64,000 bases of DNA from Reticulitermes speratus (Eukaryota; Arthropoda; Insecta; Blattodea; Rhinotermitidae), in NCBI GenBank assembly GCA_021186555.1, contig JAJKFL010000012.1, positions 21,835,711 to 21,899,710 of the forward strand, given 5' to 3'. The position numbers and the translations under genes are program-made. Below, piece by piece: positions 49,236 to 62,204 of the stretch (position 1 is its first letter; each line of letters starts with the position of its first letter). Below the pieces are notes generated by a model. It saw only the letters and a program-made list of their open reading frames with translations, was not told the DNA's origin and did no database searches.

Positions 49236-50996
49236 ACCCCTTGCACAATATTATTGACCTTCTAGCTGTAATGCTGAGGGGTTGCACAATATATTGAACA
49301 GCCTGCGGACAGTATTGCGCAATATTCAGTTACGGTCTGCCTGCCGAGCAGTAAACATGTCTCCAGCACAATAATTACAGTTCACTGAGATGTAACCCTT
49401 ATGATTTTCAGGTCTTCAAAATTACTTCCAGCGGCCAAATAGCATAGCGTAATGGAGTGTCTGCTCCTCGCATGTTAGTATTTCTTTAGCGATTGTAGGG
49501 GGTAACAGTCTTGAGTATCCCATCACATGATGGACCGTACAATCGCAAAAATAATTTTTTTTAGTCGTTTGACTCACTCAACATTAAGGCGGTCATGAGA
49601 TTTTCGTGTGTGTATTGTGGTCTTCGTTTGTACTACTCTTTCATCCACCGGCGTTTCTTTTATTTTTTAAACACAGGGCTAAAACAATGGCCACACATGC
49701 AGCTTATGTTTACTCGTTGTAACCCACGAGAAAAATGAAACAATGCACAATAATACTGAGTCGTTTTGGAAGAAAAAGATTGCACAATATTAATTCAAGG
49801 CAATAACAGACCATCTAGGGGCCGCTTTAGGAAGAGTACAGCTATACTCCTACTCCCCTCTTTGCCCCCTATGGCATGTTATGGGGTGACCTTTATAAAC
49901 TTGAAACGCCATTATAACATGTCACTGGTAGCTTAAAGTATCTTCATTATCAGTAACATTTCTACAATAACGCACTGTACATTCAAGGGTCTTATCTCGC
50001 CATCCAAACTAGCCCGCAAACGGACACCAAGCACTTTTGAGAGATGTCTGTACTATATCATGCCTCTCATCCTGGCACCACACACACCCAGTCTCATGAG
50101 ACTTGATAATACGTCTAACAGTTAAAACATCCCAAGCAACAAATGTACTACATATGTTTCTGGACAGCAAAGAAGAGGAACACACTCTAATCCTTCACAC
50201 TCGGAAAAGAGACGAACACTTGCCAAATGTTAACAGAAGTTCAGCAAACAAACTGAAACATAACAGTTTGCTCAGTTTCAGCTTATAAAGAATACAACAC
50301 AACTGGTACAGGGTCACCAATTACATAAATGGCCTAACACCCCTGTTATTAAGCAAGTTTGTCTCAGAAATGCATGTGCATCTTGGATATTTTCAACATA
50401 CCCGTGGAAGACCCCATTCTGTCATACCCAAAATCTTACAAGCTTTGTTCACCCTCATACTTAATTACAGGTGTACTGGTTCTCAAACTATTCTGTCACA
50501 CGGATCAGCAAAGCAAAGCGATTATGCTCTCTGAGGACATGTACCTGATCTGATTCACATTGTACAACACAAAGTCTACAAATCTGATTATCACTACCAT
50601 GTTGAAAAAATGTCACCTGCATGTAGCATTAAAACTGAATTGACACTACTGTCACACTGAACATACACAACTGATTAAAAGTGGTTGGCCTTTAATAACC
50701 CCTAAGTACTAATCTATAGTATTCTGTAGCCTCTAGCAGTCCGGCATTTCCAAAGTATAACAGTACCGTACTGTATGGTCCTTTAACAGTCACTGTTGTA
50801 TAAAAATCACGCATGAGGGTATGTGAAATAGTTGTAATAAATCTTCCATACTGTGACATCAGTGAATAAGACAAAAGTAAAATCGTACACAACTTAGCTA
50901 GTGACAATCTCACGAACTAATATACAACACGACCTATAGCAAGTCAATCAAAGAAAGCCAAATAAGACTGGCAATGCACATATAAACGTAACATTG
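49236..50996. other. no recognisable gene; SINE B tail fragment
   Basis: A reversed-complement-free SINE B tail (AGAGTACAGCTATACTCCTA, GGCATGTTATGGGGTGACC) lies at about 49800-49895. Otherwise short frames only. Confidence 0.5.
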
Positions 50997-51477
50997 AGGC
51001 ACGTTCGCGTAACCATTGTTGCCGTGGAAAAGCAATAAGTATTACATATTCCAAGTGTGTGTCTCTAGCCCTAGTTATCCAGTTATTATATTGTCACCTG
51101 TGGCCTGTCTATTTCTACCATATTTTTCCACATTTATCTCATAAACGGCATGATTTTCGAAAAAAAAAAAACTTATTAAACATAAAATGTGTGTTCTGAT
51201 TTTCTCTACAACTTTTGCCTGAAACTTTTCTCATTCTAAGAATACTTCAACGAAATATTTTCATAAATGTACATAGGTCTTCATGTAAAGTACCCGTTAT
51301 TCTTGTCAGATTTTAATGAAATTTGGATTTTCTCTACAGATTTTCGAAAAATACTCAAATATCAACTTTCATGAAAATCCGTCCAGTGGGAGCCGAGATG
51401 TTCCATGCGGACAGACAGACATACATACATACATGATGGAGCTAATAGCCGCTTTTCGCAATTTTGCGAACGCGCCT
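50997..51477 (-). repeat. family G repeat, best copy with inverted ends
   Basis: On the plus strand it begins AGGCACGTTCGCGTAACC and ends GCAATTTTGCGAACGCGCCT, imperfect terminal inverted repeats. The interior shares CTTCATGTAAAGTACCCG and CCGTCCAGTGGGAGCCG (reversed) with copies at 19.4-19.9 and 26.7 kb. Non-autonomous DNA transposon is my reading. No coding capacity. Confidence 0.65.
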
Positions 51478-51884
51478 AAAAAGTGGTGTAAATTGGCAAT
51501 GGGGAAGGCATAAAACAAACGGGCGTTAAAACAAATGCTGGGTGTACTGTTGAACAGCATGCATGAATGATATTGAAAATGTGCTTCTGCTAGAAAGTGT
51601 CAGTTGAAATTTCACTGCAGTTTCTTGGCATCACAGATCTGGGCACAACAGGCATCTGTAAACTTACTAATTAAATCAGGTCTTCTGAATCGCTTCTGGG
51701 AGGAGGAGCGGAGAGGAGGAGGAGGAAGAAGATGAGGAAGAATGCTAAAAACCACTACATAACTACCATACAAAAAATATGCACTATATGCACTAGGTCA
51801 GAATGCACACAACACAAATCACCACGCACAATTCTCTGATGGTTTTGGAAGTGGTGTTTGGTGACAGTCTTGCTTTAGGACCAG
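51478..51884. other. no recognisable gene; GGA/GAA-rich tract
   Basis: A GAGGAGGAGGAAGAAG tract lies at about 51702-51740. Confidence 0.5.
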
Positions 51885-53066
51885 CACATTTACTTGAACT
51901 TGAATCTTAAGCAAGTACCACATAAGCTAATCAAATCCTATCTAAAAAACAGAACACAAGAAGTAAAAGTTGTAAACATAGAAAATAATCAAATGAAAGA
52001 ATATTTATCAAGCAGCCTCCCAGTTAGATATGGAGTCCCACAGGGCTCTGTTCTTGGTCCATTACCTTTCATTTTATACATAAATGACATCCCACATCTA
52101 ACATGAGGCAAAACATTCATGTATGCTGATGACACAACAATAATGAATGTAGAACATGATATTAATGAACTCCAAAAAATAACTGCAGCAAACACAGGTG
52201 TTGTAGAGCAACATTTCGAGATAAATAATTTACTTATAAATCCATCCAAACACACTACATCCTTTTCCAGACAAAACATAGCAGACAGGAAATTTAAAAA
52301 TACTAATAAAGAACAGTGAAATAGCAAATGTAAAAAGTACAAATTTCATGGTAGTAGTACTTGATAACACGTTGAGCTGGGAAGATCATGTCGAAAAAAT
52401 ATGTAGCAGAATCAGCCGAAACCTATTTTTAATTAATAGACTATCAAAACTACTCGATCTAAATGGAAGAAGAATGTTATATTACAGATTGATCTATCCC
52501 TTTCTGTCATATGGAATCATCATATGGGGACAAAGTGCTAAGGCACTCACTAGAAGAATTTTTATTCTTCAAAAGAGTGCAGTAAGGTACAATGCAGGGT
52601 TAAAACACTTGGAATCTTGCAAAGATAGTTTTAGACATCTAAAGATACTAACAGTATATTCGTTATACATTCAAGAAACAATCCTATATGTAAAAGAAAA
52701 GTGCAACTGCACTGTAAATAAACAAATACATACACATGACACAAGAAATAATAAAGATTAGCATATATATGGGTATAACTTGGAAATCTATAACAGCAAA
52801 CCATCAGTAGCAGGCAGTATCTACTACAACAAATTGCCTAACAATATCAAACAAATAGAAAATACCAACCAGTTTAAAAAGAAATTGAAGGAGTTACTTA
52901 TTAAGGGGTGCTACTATACAACAGAAGATTATCTGAATGAAGATTTCTCAGAAATTGGCTAGTGATACAAGTAGATAAATACTATTTTACTTTAATAATG
53001 TGTAATCATATACTGACATGCCCTATATCAATGTATTTTGATCAACAGGATAAATAAAGAAAGAAA
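51885..53066 (+). mobile_element. jockey/CR1-type LINE RT fragment with intact YADD
   Basis: Fragments in order: LIKSYLKNRTQEVKV, YGVPQGSVLGPLPFILYIND, a stop, FMYADDTTIMN with both catalytic aspartates, LLINPSKHTT, a stop near 52318, then a 137-codon frame with LSWEDHVEKICSRISRNLF, LYYRLIYPFLSYGIIIWG and LQKSAVRYNAGL, and a final frame LPNNIKQIENTNQFKKKLKE. The 3' end is AT-rich with AAAGAAAG at about 53060. Few stops per kb suggest a fairly young, 5'-truncated copy. Confidence 0.9.
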
Positions 53067-53067
53067 G

Positions 53068-53210
53068 CCTTCTGGGATGTATCGCTGTGCAGATTAATAG
53101 TTACCAATATTTCACTCTTCTTGGACTGCTTAAGCCTGTAGATGGAAGAAAAATGTCACTACATACATACTAATCAACATTGTGCAACATCCCAGAAGAC
53201 TTACAACTTT
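53068..53210. repeat. family A foldback, decayed
   Basis: Left GCCTTCTGGGATGTATCGC, inner GTTACCAATATTTCACTC and CCTGTAGATGGAAG, right GTGCAACATCCCAGAAGAC with the constant flank. It directly abuts the LINE tail. Confidence 0.55.
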
Positions 53211-54443
53211 GTCAAAAAAAGAAAGTCAGACAACACATAAAACAACTGAGGTACATAATAAGACACCAAAATAACCTCAGTGACCATGCCTACATTGAGC
53301 AAACATGCTACTGTGACTATTATATTTTTACTGTCCCCCAACATAACATGTAACTTTTAGAACATAATCAGATACACATCAAATTACAATACAGTCCAGT
53401 CCAGTAGATATGGTCATAACTGACAGACGTTAAAAATTGTAGTATGTCTTAAAAAAACTAAGCAAACTGAATCAGTTTGCCTATGCAACGTTTCTAATAT
53501 CAGACATCAATGACAACACCACTGGAAGTTTCCAAAGCATGTCTGTCCATCAAGAAGTATCCTGATTAATTTGCTAAGCGTTGTAGCCTGTCTGCTGCTG
53601 TTAACTATGCCCAAACTAAATGTTTCTTCTCCAAATTCTGACATCCTGTTTCTCAAAGTTTAAAAATAAAAAAAATTACCAAATCACACAGTACTTACTT
53701 CTTTAAGCATGGTGTATTTAATAACACAGTCAGTCACTCACACTACACAGCATCAAAAGATATTATAACATGTAAGTAATAAACTGGACAAGACAGAGAA
53801 AGCAGTAGTCACAGCCTATTTGAAATACTATCCTGACACCTGACTGGAGGAACTGTGACAATCATGAACTCTGGGTCAATATTTAAACCCAGAACCTCAC
53901 AACTATGGATCAGATGGGCTACCCAACTCTACCATGACATACAAAATAACAGACTCTGATACCGTCATACTGCCATTGCACCAAGAATGAATAACACAAC
54001 AAATACCTTCCCATGCCATTAACACATGCTCTGACATGAAGATTAATACAAACACATCAGACAGTGGATGGTAAAAAATTCTACAAACTTCGTCACTCTA
54101 TCCTGTGCAAAGTGCTGCAATATAATGTAAGTTTTCCTACACAGCTTTTAAATAGGTTACTTATTTAATACAATCAAATATTTAACCAGTGAAGCAAGCA
54201 CCGCTGGATTCAAAATTTCATGTCAATGTCACAAGCAACAAGGTAAAGAGAAAAATGTCTTCAAACATCCCTCTTCCCTAATCATAAATCTGCACATATA
54301 TTCACAACAACTTCTAATCCATGAAACTACATGTTCCATCATTCCCAAAGATACTCTAACGGTGCAAAAGTAAAAAAGAACAAATGTACATTATACAAAA
54401 TCCATACACCTGAACCTTTTTTAGCTTTAACGAAAATGCCGTT
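53211..54443 (-). other. start of presumed larp1 intron 1, no other feature
   Basis: On the minus strand this follows the larp1 donor. Short frames only. No acceptor-flanked exon recognised. Confidence 0.5.
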
Positions 54444-54449
54444 ACTCAC
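54444..54449 (-). promoter_or_regulatory. splice donor of larp1 exon
   Basis: On the minus strand the exon ends ATAG and the intron begins GTGAGTAACG, an excellent match to the AG/GTRAGT donor. Reading through gives GGT GAG TAA, a stop two codons into the intron. The intron interrupts after the first base of a codon (phase 1). Confidence 0.8.
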
Positions 54450-55068
54450 CTATTCGACCCTGCTGCTGGGGTTGCAAAACTCTCTTCTCATTCGAACTCA
54501 CAGAAGGCACAACCACGTGTGTTCCAACCTGAGGTTTAGTCTCAGGTTGTTTCCCTGTTATCACTAAGGCAGCATTTTTATTCACTGTCCATGGATTTAT
54601 CTTTGGCAAAGGTGCTTCCACGTACTTCTTTTTCTCAGGAACTTTATCAGAAACATTACCGCCTTCGTCAGCAATGGCAGAACAAGTTTTTCCATCACTT
54701 TCTGACCTGTCGGGACACGATGCATTTATGGGTCTACTGTCCACTTTAACATTTGTGTCCACTTTGTCGGGTAATCTCCGCGAATTCCTACCTTGTGGAA
54801 TAATTTGGGGAAAATCCTCGTCACCATGTGCACTGTTAGGAGCGGAGTTATTCGTAGCATGCTGTTTAACACTGTTTTGCAACGTTGATTTACTTCTCGT
54901 AGGAGCTTCTTTCGCACAGTGTTCTTTAGACACTGTATGCGATACCGCATTTATGTTTTCTTTATTACTATCCATGTTCTTAAAATTAAGTACTGCATTC
55001 GCATACGACACTCCAACCGTCTCTCTGTTTTTCGAACCATCACTCGACTGAGCCACTTGAGCCGCCAT
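54450..55068 (-). CDS. larp1: La-related protein 1, N-terminal coding exon
   Basis: LARP1 binds mRNA 5' caps and TOP motifs through a La module and a C-terminal DM15 region and controls translation and stability of TOP mRNAs in the cytoplasm. This exon encodes 206 codons plus one base of the disordered N-terminus. Visible landmarks: SYANAVLNFK near residue 22, DSNKENINAV near 34, and KKYVEAPLPKINPWTVNKNA near 160-180. The last is the conserved F/Y-VEAPxPKxNPWT block found near the N-terminus of metazoan LARP1. The chosen ATG at 55068 (MAAQVAQ) is preferred over one 12 codons upstream, whose peptide looks like untranslated leader. The La module and DM15 exons are not in this exon and I did not find them in the window. 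The exon is uninterrupted, with low-complexity Q-rich residues just before the donor. Confidence 0.75.
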
Positions 55069-55570
55069 TTTGCTTACTATAACACACAAGCACAGTTTCA
55101 CCACGAGGCGAGACGCAATTTCTTTTACTGTACTGATACATCAATGTAATAGGCAATCTAAATTAAAATTTCTTCTTCGCTAGTAGTTCTAACGTCCATA
55201 TAACATTCATACATTCTAATTCGAGACTGATTTGATGAAAAAAACCAAATTACTGCAAACAATATGTTAACCTAAGGCTACGCTGTTGTCCGTGATACAA
55301 GCATGGCTTGATCGTACAACACGCTGACAACGCATAAACACCACTCACTGATTACTATGCCTTGTCCCTAATTCTGATGAATCAGCTTTAGTACTGCCGT
55401 ATATTCTACCACGTAAATAAAATATTCCGACCCGATATTCTCAAACGATGACTTTATATATCATTTACACACACATGCTTAACAAATCTAGACGAAATGC
55501 ACTGCCACTCTGCCATACTGTTTACGTAACTTACGCCAAATATCCTCTGCGCAGTTTTACGCTTTGTGAA
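55069..55570 (-). promoter_or_regulatory. 5' flank and likely 5' UTR/promoter of larp1
   Basis: Immediately upstream of the start codon on the minus strand. No TATA box or initiator could be assigned. The transcription start cannot be placed from sequence alone. Confidence 0.35.
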
Positions 55571-57099
55571 ACGGAATGATTATCCACAATTATGGAGGAT
55601 CTTCTCAATCTATTCCAAACATATTTCACAACGCATGCCTCACACCATCACACACTTCGCAACCACACATGTTAACTGACGCTTATAACAAATTCGCTCA
55701 GAGATGTCTCCGCTATCCAGCTATGCATGTGGATACTGCTTATAGCAATACTTTTAAAGCCTTGACGCAACATTAACACGCGTTTAATTATTGCAGATAA
55801 GTAAATGAACATATGACCTCTGTAATAAGAATATACATATTCGCCTTTGAAAATATATTTTTTTACATTAACTCCCCCTCCTCCCGGACAAAATGCGTGA
55901 ACAGAAGCAGAAGGGGAACCCATGACGGTACTCCGATCAGATTCCTACACCGACATCTGTTGTCATCTTTGTGCAACAACGTTTCAAACCGTGGTTAATG
56001 CTTCCGAGACCATGGATCCGACACCGCTTTGGTATTCTGTACAGTATAGCAGAAAACTCACGGGTGCACGGTGAATGATCGAAAGATTTTACGTTGATTA
56101 TTGCAACCCCTCCTCCCCCAAAAAACCGTATTATTGATACTGATATATGGCTCGGCATTATAAAAAATATGTGTTCAAACATTTTGTTACTTGATATCAC
56201 AAAGTTACAGGACCTTCTTTTCTGTCAGAAGGAAAATTACTTGTGAAACATATAAAATATTAGTTGCACTCTGACAGGGCTCAGAAGTTAGTGATGAAGG
56301 CAAGAGGGAAAACATAAGAGAAGTTCTTGTGAAGTAAATATTACAATTGGAGTTGTGAGTAAAATTCTTGAAATTTTTTAATGTAGATGAGGCCTCATGT
56401 AATTATGAAAATTGACAGATATTGAACTAATTTACAAGAAAGAGATGCAGTTTAAATCAAAGCAACAAAGGTGCCTCTTATTCCCGCATTCAATCCAGAT
56501 GAATGCTAGTCATTGTACTATGACCAGTTCAAAACCTGGGTAGCCTGACAAAATTATAGCTTCCTCATATCTAATTCTGTGCCACACAGCTTCTGCTGTT
56601 CATGTAGCATTATTAAATTTAATGTACATATCTGACGTCACTGTGATTCTTATTCTCTGTTTCATTCAGTATATTATGTTGTTGAATGGTGGAAATAACC
56701 AGGCATACAAAACTGTTCTTGCAAAACCAGACTTAAGATATTACTAGCATGGTAGGTGTAAATAGGAGGAAAGAAGAGAGCAGTATATTTTTATTTTTGT
56801 TTACTTCTTTCATCCCATAAATCACACAGTGACATTGGGTGAGTCCATAATATCATATAACTCAAGGAAAATAGCTGTACTAAATACAATGTCATTATAG
56901 ACAGTTTCAAGATAACAATGAATATACCATATACACATTAGAATAACTGTAACATTAAAAGTAAGTCAATATACCTTTATGTACACGTTTCAAGAATTCC
57001 AATTCAACTTAAGCTACACTAAGTCACAATACAATAATAATAATAAAAAATAAGATACCTATAAAATAGCTACAGAAGTTTCTTAATTAATAATTCTAA
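55571..57099. other. no recognisable gene
   Basis: AT-rich, short frames only. The last part probably includes the 3' untranslated end of the minus-strand LINE. Confidence 0.5.
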
Positions 57100-57545
57100 A
57101 AACCATTAAAATTATAATACTCTTGAACAGAATAAAAGGAGTTATGTAATAGTATCAGTTTTACTTATCTTTTAAATCTTTTATAATAATCTACCATTTT
57201 TATTCTGTCTGGCAATTTATTAAACAATCTGATACCCATATGTATCACACTTTTTTGATATTGTGTCATATTGCAACTTTGAACATGTAAGTCACACGCC
57301 TTGTGTTATGATTGTGAATATGACAATTATTATTGAGATTCTTTTTATTCTTATTTATAAAACATAAAACTTCTAGAATATAGACTGATGGTATAGTTAA
57401 AATTTTAAAATCCTTAAAAATCTGTCTACATGGTTCATATTTCTTAACTCCAGCAATAAGTCTGATGACTTTCTTTTGCATACAAAAAACCTTAATGCTG
57501 CTTAAAATCTTCTGGGTTGTTACCCGGCATCATATTTTGGTGTAT

Positions 57546-57588
57546 GACCAACATATTGGGATCACTTGTTTGTCCCATCTTCAGGGTT
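57546..57588 (-). ncRNA. hammerhead motif remnant
   Basis: On the minus strand CUGAAGA (57584-57578), U, GGG/CCC helix II and GUU with GGUC partner remain, but the GAAAC segment has become AAUAU. It belongs to the same subfamily as 42065-42106 and should be inactive. Confidence 0.5.
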
Positions 57589-57699
57589 ATTATAAATTAT
57601 ACTAGGACTGCAAGAGCGTCGACATTGACGAGAATAAAAGGATATCACTTTTGATTCTTCAATGTTCAAAATAATATCACTATTGTAGTACCACCAAGG

Positions 57700-58440
57700 T
57701 GTGGATGATTTGTTAAGGTGTGGATGATTTGTAAGGTGTGGATGTTTTTGTAATGTGTGTACGGTGTTCTAATATGTGTACTTGTATTTACTGTATGTAT
57801 TTTGTTTACTGTATGTAATTTGTTTACTGTATGTATTTTGTTTTGTATGTGTATGGGTGTTTTAGTAAGGTGCGTACGGTTTTCTAATATGTGTATTTGT
57901 ATTTACTGTATATATTTTGTTTTGTATGTGTATGGGTGTTTTTGTAAGGTGTGGATGTATTTGTAAGGTGTGGATGTTTTTGTAAGGTGTGGATGCTTTT
58001 GTAAGGAGTGGATGCTTTTGTAAGTTGTGGATGTTTTTGTAATGTGTGTACGGTGTTCTAATGTGTGTACTTGTATTTACTGTATGTATTTTGTTTTGTA
58101 TGTGTATGGGTGTTTTTGCAAGGTGTGTACAGTGTTCTAATATGTGTACTTGTATTTACTGTATGTATTTTGTTTTGTATGTGTATGGGTGTTTTTGTAA
58201 GGTGTGAACGGGGTTCTAATATGTGTACTTGTATTTACTGTATGTATTTTGTTTTGTATGTGTATGGGTGTTTTTGTAAGGTGTGGATGTATTTGTAAGG
58301 TATGGATGTTTTTGTAAGGTGTGGATGCTTTTGTAAGGAGTGGATGCTTTTGTAAGGTGTGGATGTTTTTGTAATGTGTGTACGGTGTTCTAATGTGTGT
58401 ACTTGTATTTACTGTATGTATTTTGTTTTGTAATTGTGTA
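57700..58440. repeat. TG-rich minisatellite with higher-order units
   Basis: Short units GTGTGGATGTTTTTGTAAG (19 bases) alternate with units of about 80 bases containing GTTCTAATATGTGTACTTG, TACTGTATGTATTTTGTTTT and GTATGGGTGTTTTTGTAAGG. The long unit starts near 57759, 57867, 58048, 58128, 58206 and 58380, and a block near 57955-58060 is repeated near 58275-58395. Open frames inside encode repeated YLYLLYVFCFVCVW and are not genes. Confidence 0.9.
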
Positions 58441-59118
58441 TAGTTTGTTTTGTATTGTTATTTTTATGTATATTTATATGTCCATTTGTATTGTGTGTAC
58501 TAGTGTAAGGACTACTGCCACCGGGTGAAAACCCAATTGCAGTAAATAAATAATAATAATAATAAAAAAGTTGCTTCATTACTGATGCTAGTTTGATTTT
58601 TAATGATTCTTCATTTTTATCCACAACCAATATATTAGTATCATTGGCATATAAATTCATTTTTACATCTTTTACATAAGCAGTTAAGTCATTTATACAT
58701 AGCAGGAATAAAATAGGTCCCAGGATCGATCCTTGAGGGACTCTACATAAGAATTTTCTAGGCACCAATAAGTATCTTGAGTACGTTTTTGCTCATCTAC
58801 TCGAGTTATTTCTACAAACTGGGTACGGTTGGACAAATAGGACTTAAACCATAACATAGTAACACCTCTGTTTCCATACAAGTCCAACTTGTTTAACAAG
58901 ATATCATGGTTTACCACATCATAGGCTTTAGTTAAGTCTAAAAATATTCCTATTATGTAATAGTGGTTATCTAAGGCCTCTTGAATATATTCAAGAAAGG
59001 AGTGAATTAGTTTTACTACCTGACTACTCTGAACTTCAGAGTAGTCAAATGTACAGTTTACATCACAACTAATTTGCTTGGATAGTGGTTTACCACATGC
59101 AGCTTCTATGCACACCAT

Positions 59119-59281
59119 CTACTAAATCATGGTAAAATTCACAATAACTTTCTACCTCTAAATTTTAAACTTATTTTTATAATTACCTTTTAACTGTGAA
59201 TTAATACCTTGATTTATATGATTATTTTCAATAATGGAGTGGTTCTGACATTGCTGTAATGTAATTGTATTCTTGTTTATA
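59119..59281. other. no recognisable gene
   Basis: AT-rich lead-in to the hammerhead repeat. Confidence 0.4.
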
Positions 59282-59325
59282 CCTCCCTGAAGATGGCCAC
59301 ATAAGTGGCCGAAACATGTTGGAGG
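59282..59325 (+). ncRNA. hammerhead ribozyme-like motif, best-paired copy
   Basis: Helix I CCUCC (59282-59286) and GGAGG (59321-59325), core CUGAAGA (59287-59293), the recurrent U, perfect six-pair helix II GGCCAC/GUGGCC on loop AUAA, GAAA, palindromic helix III ACAUGU and triplet GUU with the cut after 59320. Every helix is complete. GUU is a permitted but slower NUH triplet. AATAAA lies at 59335-59340, fifteen bases after the cut. Confidence 0.8.
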
Positions 59326-59439
59326 ATACCTTGTAATAAAACTACATCAAAATACTATTGTGCATTTGTTGGTATTAATATTGTATTCGGTTAATTGATA
59401 GTGACTGCAGCTCACAATTTTCTGCTGTAATTAGAATCA

Positions 59440-59695
59440 AACACCGATCCAGCGGCTGCGCTGTCTAAGCCGTGGATCTGCAGCTGCTTACTTGCTGGGA
59501 TTGTGGGTCGAATCCCGCGGAGGGGATGGACATCGGTCTGTTGTGGGTGTTGTGTGTTGTCAGGTAGAGGTCTCTGCATCAGGCTGGTCACTCATCCAGT
59601 GGAGTCCTACTGACTGTGGTGTGTCTGAGTGTGATCGTGAAGCCTCGATAATCAGGAGGTCTTAGCCCACTAGGGGCTGGTGTGCCATGGATATG
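59440..59695 (+). mobile_element. SINE family A1, tRNA-derived
   Basis: CCAGCGGCTGCGCTGTCTAA head, GTGGGTCGAATCCCGCGG B box, GGTAGAGGTCTCTGCATCAG body, GTGATCGTGAAGCCTCGATA and tail CTTAGCCCACTAGGGGCTGG. Diverged from 62205-62459 but full length. Confidence 0.8.
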
Positions 59696-59699
59696 AAAA

Positions 59700-60535
59700 A
59701 AGTGAATGAAAATTAGAACGAAATGCATTAAGTTTTCATGTTTTCACACGGTTTTTGTTCAAATGATGATCATATTTTGGGTTTTTTACAACGTAGGTTT
59801 AACTGATTTGGCAACGTGCAGTGGTGGCCATTGTTATTAGTGACTTTGAAAATTGTAGTTACAACAGCAAAGCCTTTGTTGGGTACAGTCTGCCACTCAC
59901 AGGATTCAATATTGTCATGTTGTGCTCTTTAAAGCATCTGAAGAAATCTGCATTTTGTATTGCTGTGTCAATGAATCAAATTACCTGATGTACATTATTC
60001 GATTATTGCTGGCATTCTGGTTGTTACAGTTACTGATGTAAAATGACTTCCAACACTGCAAGTCCACAGAACAAAGAAAACCCTCACTGCATGTTGGATG
60101 CCTGTGTCTGTGTCCATAGTTCATACATTCGTTCCTTCACATGCTGATCCTGGTATAGAAGCTTATGCCACACAGATCCAGCTAGCAATGCTTTGAGATC
60201 AACAGTGCAATAATCAGTAATTAATTTTGAAATAAAACACCAGTACAGAGCAGGTCTTGGAAATTGACCACACATTTTATCACAATCCTGAGTCTCTCAA
60301 GGCACCAAAAATTATTCGGACATACCAAGTATTCTGGACAAGTTAGTTCAATAGTGGAGCATTTGACTTAATACTTGATTCTAATATTGGACAGTGTGTG
60401 GTTTTCCTTATTCATGTTACGCAAATTCTGGGATGGTATTCAGATACAGAAATGGCTGTGATCAGCTTCTTGTCCTTTCTTTATCCTGTACATTATTATT
60501 GCACGATAGCTTATACTGGAGTTCAGTCTGGTGAT
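59700..60535. other. no recognisable gene
   Basis: Short frames only. Confidence 0.5.
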
Positions 60536-60539
60536 AAGG

Positions 60540-60720
60540 CTGTCATCTGGATGATAAGGAAGTTGGTGTTCAACTCCCAGCAAGAACAGAGGTTTCGCTA
60601 TTCTTCATAGCATTTAGACTTTCTTGGGGACTCACCCAGCCTCTCAGCGCTATCTACGGCCAATATTAATGGTGTTGCACTTCCACTCCCTCTTTTTTAT
60701 GTGTGTTATTTGACATCGCT
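60540..60720 (+). mobile_element. SINE family B, degraded
   Basis: GGTGTTCAACTCCCAGCAAG (B-box region), GGGGACTCACCCAGCC and CACTTCCACTCCCTC match the family. Confidence 0.5.
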
Positions 60721-60779
60721 GCCAACTGCGAAGATTACACAGCATCAATGACTGAATGAGTAAGCATAGTCGATAGAAT

Positions 60780-60935
60780 GACACTGACAGCGGCACACCA
60801 AAGTATTCAGTGAAAAGCCTGTCCCAGTGCCACTGTCAGCTATGAATCACACAGGAACTGGCCTTGGATTGAACCCAGGCCTACACAGTGACAGGCCAGT
60901 GACTAACCTCTTGAGCCATGGCATGTCCTAGTCCC
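60780..60935 (-). mobile_element. SINE family D, tRNA-like head
   Basis: Minus strand: CATGGCTCAAGAGGTTAGTC as A-box-like head, GGCCTGGGTTCAATCCAAGG as B box, then a TGACAGTGGCACTGGGACAG body. Single copy in the window. Confidence 0.55.
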
Positions 60936-62204
60936 CCATATATTTTTATGATGTGGTGCTTCTTTTGTGTAGGAACATTAAATGGAACCTTCGAGATTTG
61001 TTGCCAATAAGAACTTTCTGGAATATTCCAGACGATGTGTGTGCATACCCTCCTCACTCTTCCCACTTCTGCCTGTCCATACCCAGGCCAGCCATATCCT
61101 GTTGATGCCACTCTGGTGGTGGCTGTGTTGCAATACCTTCCAAATTCCATCTGGACTGGATTTCTAAATTTGGTTTTGGTCCTTGTGGCAGGCTGTGCCA
61201 GCATCCCTGCATGGTATTGTACACAGCTTATGTTTGGTTTAATTTCAATTTGTTTCAGTGTACAATGACATGCAGATTACTTTATTTGTGTTTAGTTTCC
61301 ATCACTATGATGGGGTCATGAGCATAATTCCTTATTTTTTTGTTTTAATGTTCACAAGAGCAGCGAGTGTTAAATATTATCACTTTGGGCTCGATGATAT
61401 GTAAGCAGATATATTTGTTTTGGTCATATTAAATTGTTAAACTTTATCTTCCCCTTGTGTCACCTTGTGCCCCAACTCACTTCCACAGGCAATTGAAAAA
61501 TGTAGACTAGAAGTGGTACAATTTCACCCAATGTGTTAAACTACAGAATCTTCCCATAGTCACACTGACTGGATAAAGCACAGACTTAACAAACTCTTCC
61601 CTCACTTAACTTGCAAGTTGGTCTTGTGCATGTAGTTTTGTCATTCACAGATGGCCCTTACTACACAACTGTTAAAGACTTCTTAATATGTATAAAAATT
61701 CACTGCTTTAAACTCAGAGGGAAGTTGGGGAAGTGGTCTTTTAAGTGTAAATATTTATCCATAGACACACATGATCAAAGATAGTGGCATCAATATCAGC
61801 AACATTTCAAGCTGCTATGAGAGTAAAGGCCCACTCAAATTATCCGTCATATTTCCGTTTCATCATGGAACAGCACCACTCACTAAGAATTTGTCACGTG
61901 TAACTAAATGGAGTTCTTCATATTCACTGGAATGGGAATGTCACATCTCAATTCAGTCCCATCTCTGTGGCTGATGGAGAATATCTGACATGACTGAATG
62001 GGTCCAAACAACACACTGAAGGCAGTTGCAGAGAAAGTGTCATTTCAAACCCAACTTTAAAAAGTTTTTAAACTTTAAAAACTTTAATGCAAAATCTTGT
62101 GCAGAACCTGGAAGATTTAAAACATGTACACAATCCAGATAATGTATATTTCTGGGGAAAGCTGGAAATTGAAGTTAGCTATAATTACATTTCCTAAAAG
62201 GATA
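60936..62204. other. no recognisable gene
   Basis: Short frames only. A 107-codon minus-strand frame (61204-60881) overlaps the SINE head and has no recognised domain. Confidence 0.5.

Larger units (their letters stand above)
57500..58563 (+). mobile_element. composite insertion in the LINE
   Basis: The left part (57505-57600) is a reversed relative of the 41955-42155 hammerhead foldback. The middle (57700-58440) is a minisatellite. The right end is CTACTGCCACCGGGTGAAAA, then CCCAATTGCAGTAAATAAAT with an AAT-repeat tail at 58547-58560, which looks like the 3' end of a plus-strand retroposon. Confidence 0.6.
57100..59118 (-). mobile_element. jockey/CR1-type LINE, minus strand, broken by an insertion
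   Basis: From 59118 downward: a 141-codon frame with GIFLDLTKAYDVVNHDILLN (catalytic motif A) and WFKSYLSNRTQF, then a frameshift to VPQGSILGPILFLLCINDL and NLYANDTNIL, where the YADD box has become YAND. After interruption at about 57490-58563 comes QKKVIRLIAGVKKYEPC and FKILTIPSVYILE, then RLFNKLPDRIKMVDYYKRF near 57230-57150. About 130 codons between box and C-terminus are missing, so the insertion accompanied a deletion. Inactive. Confidence 0.85.
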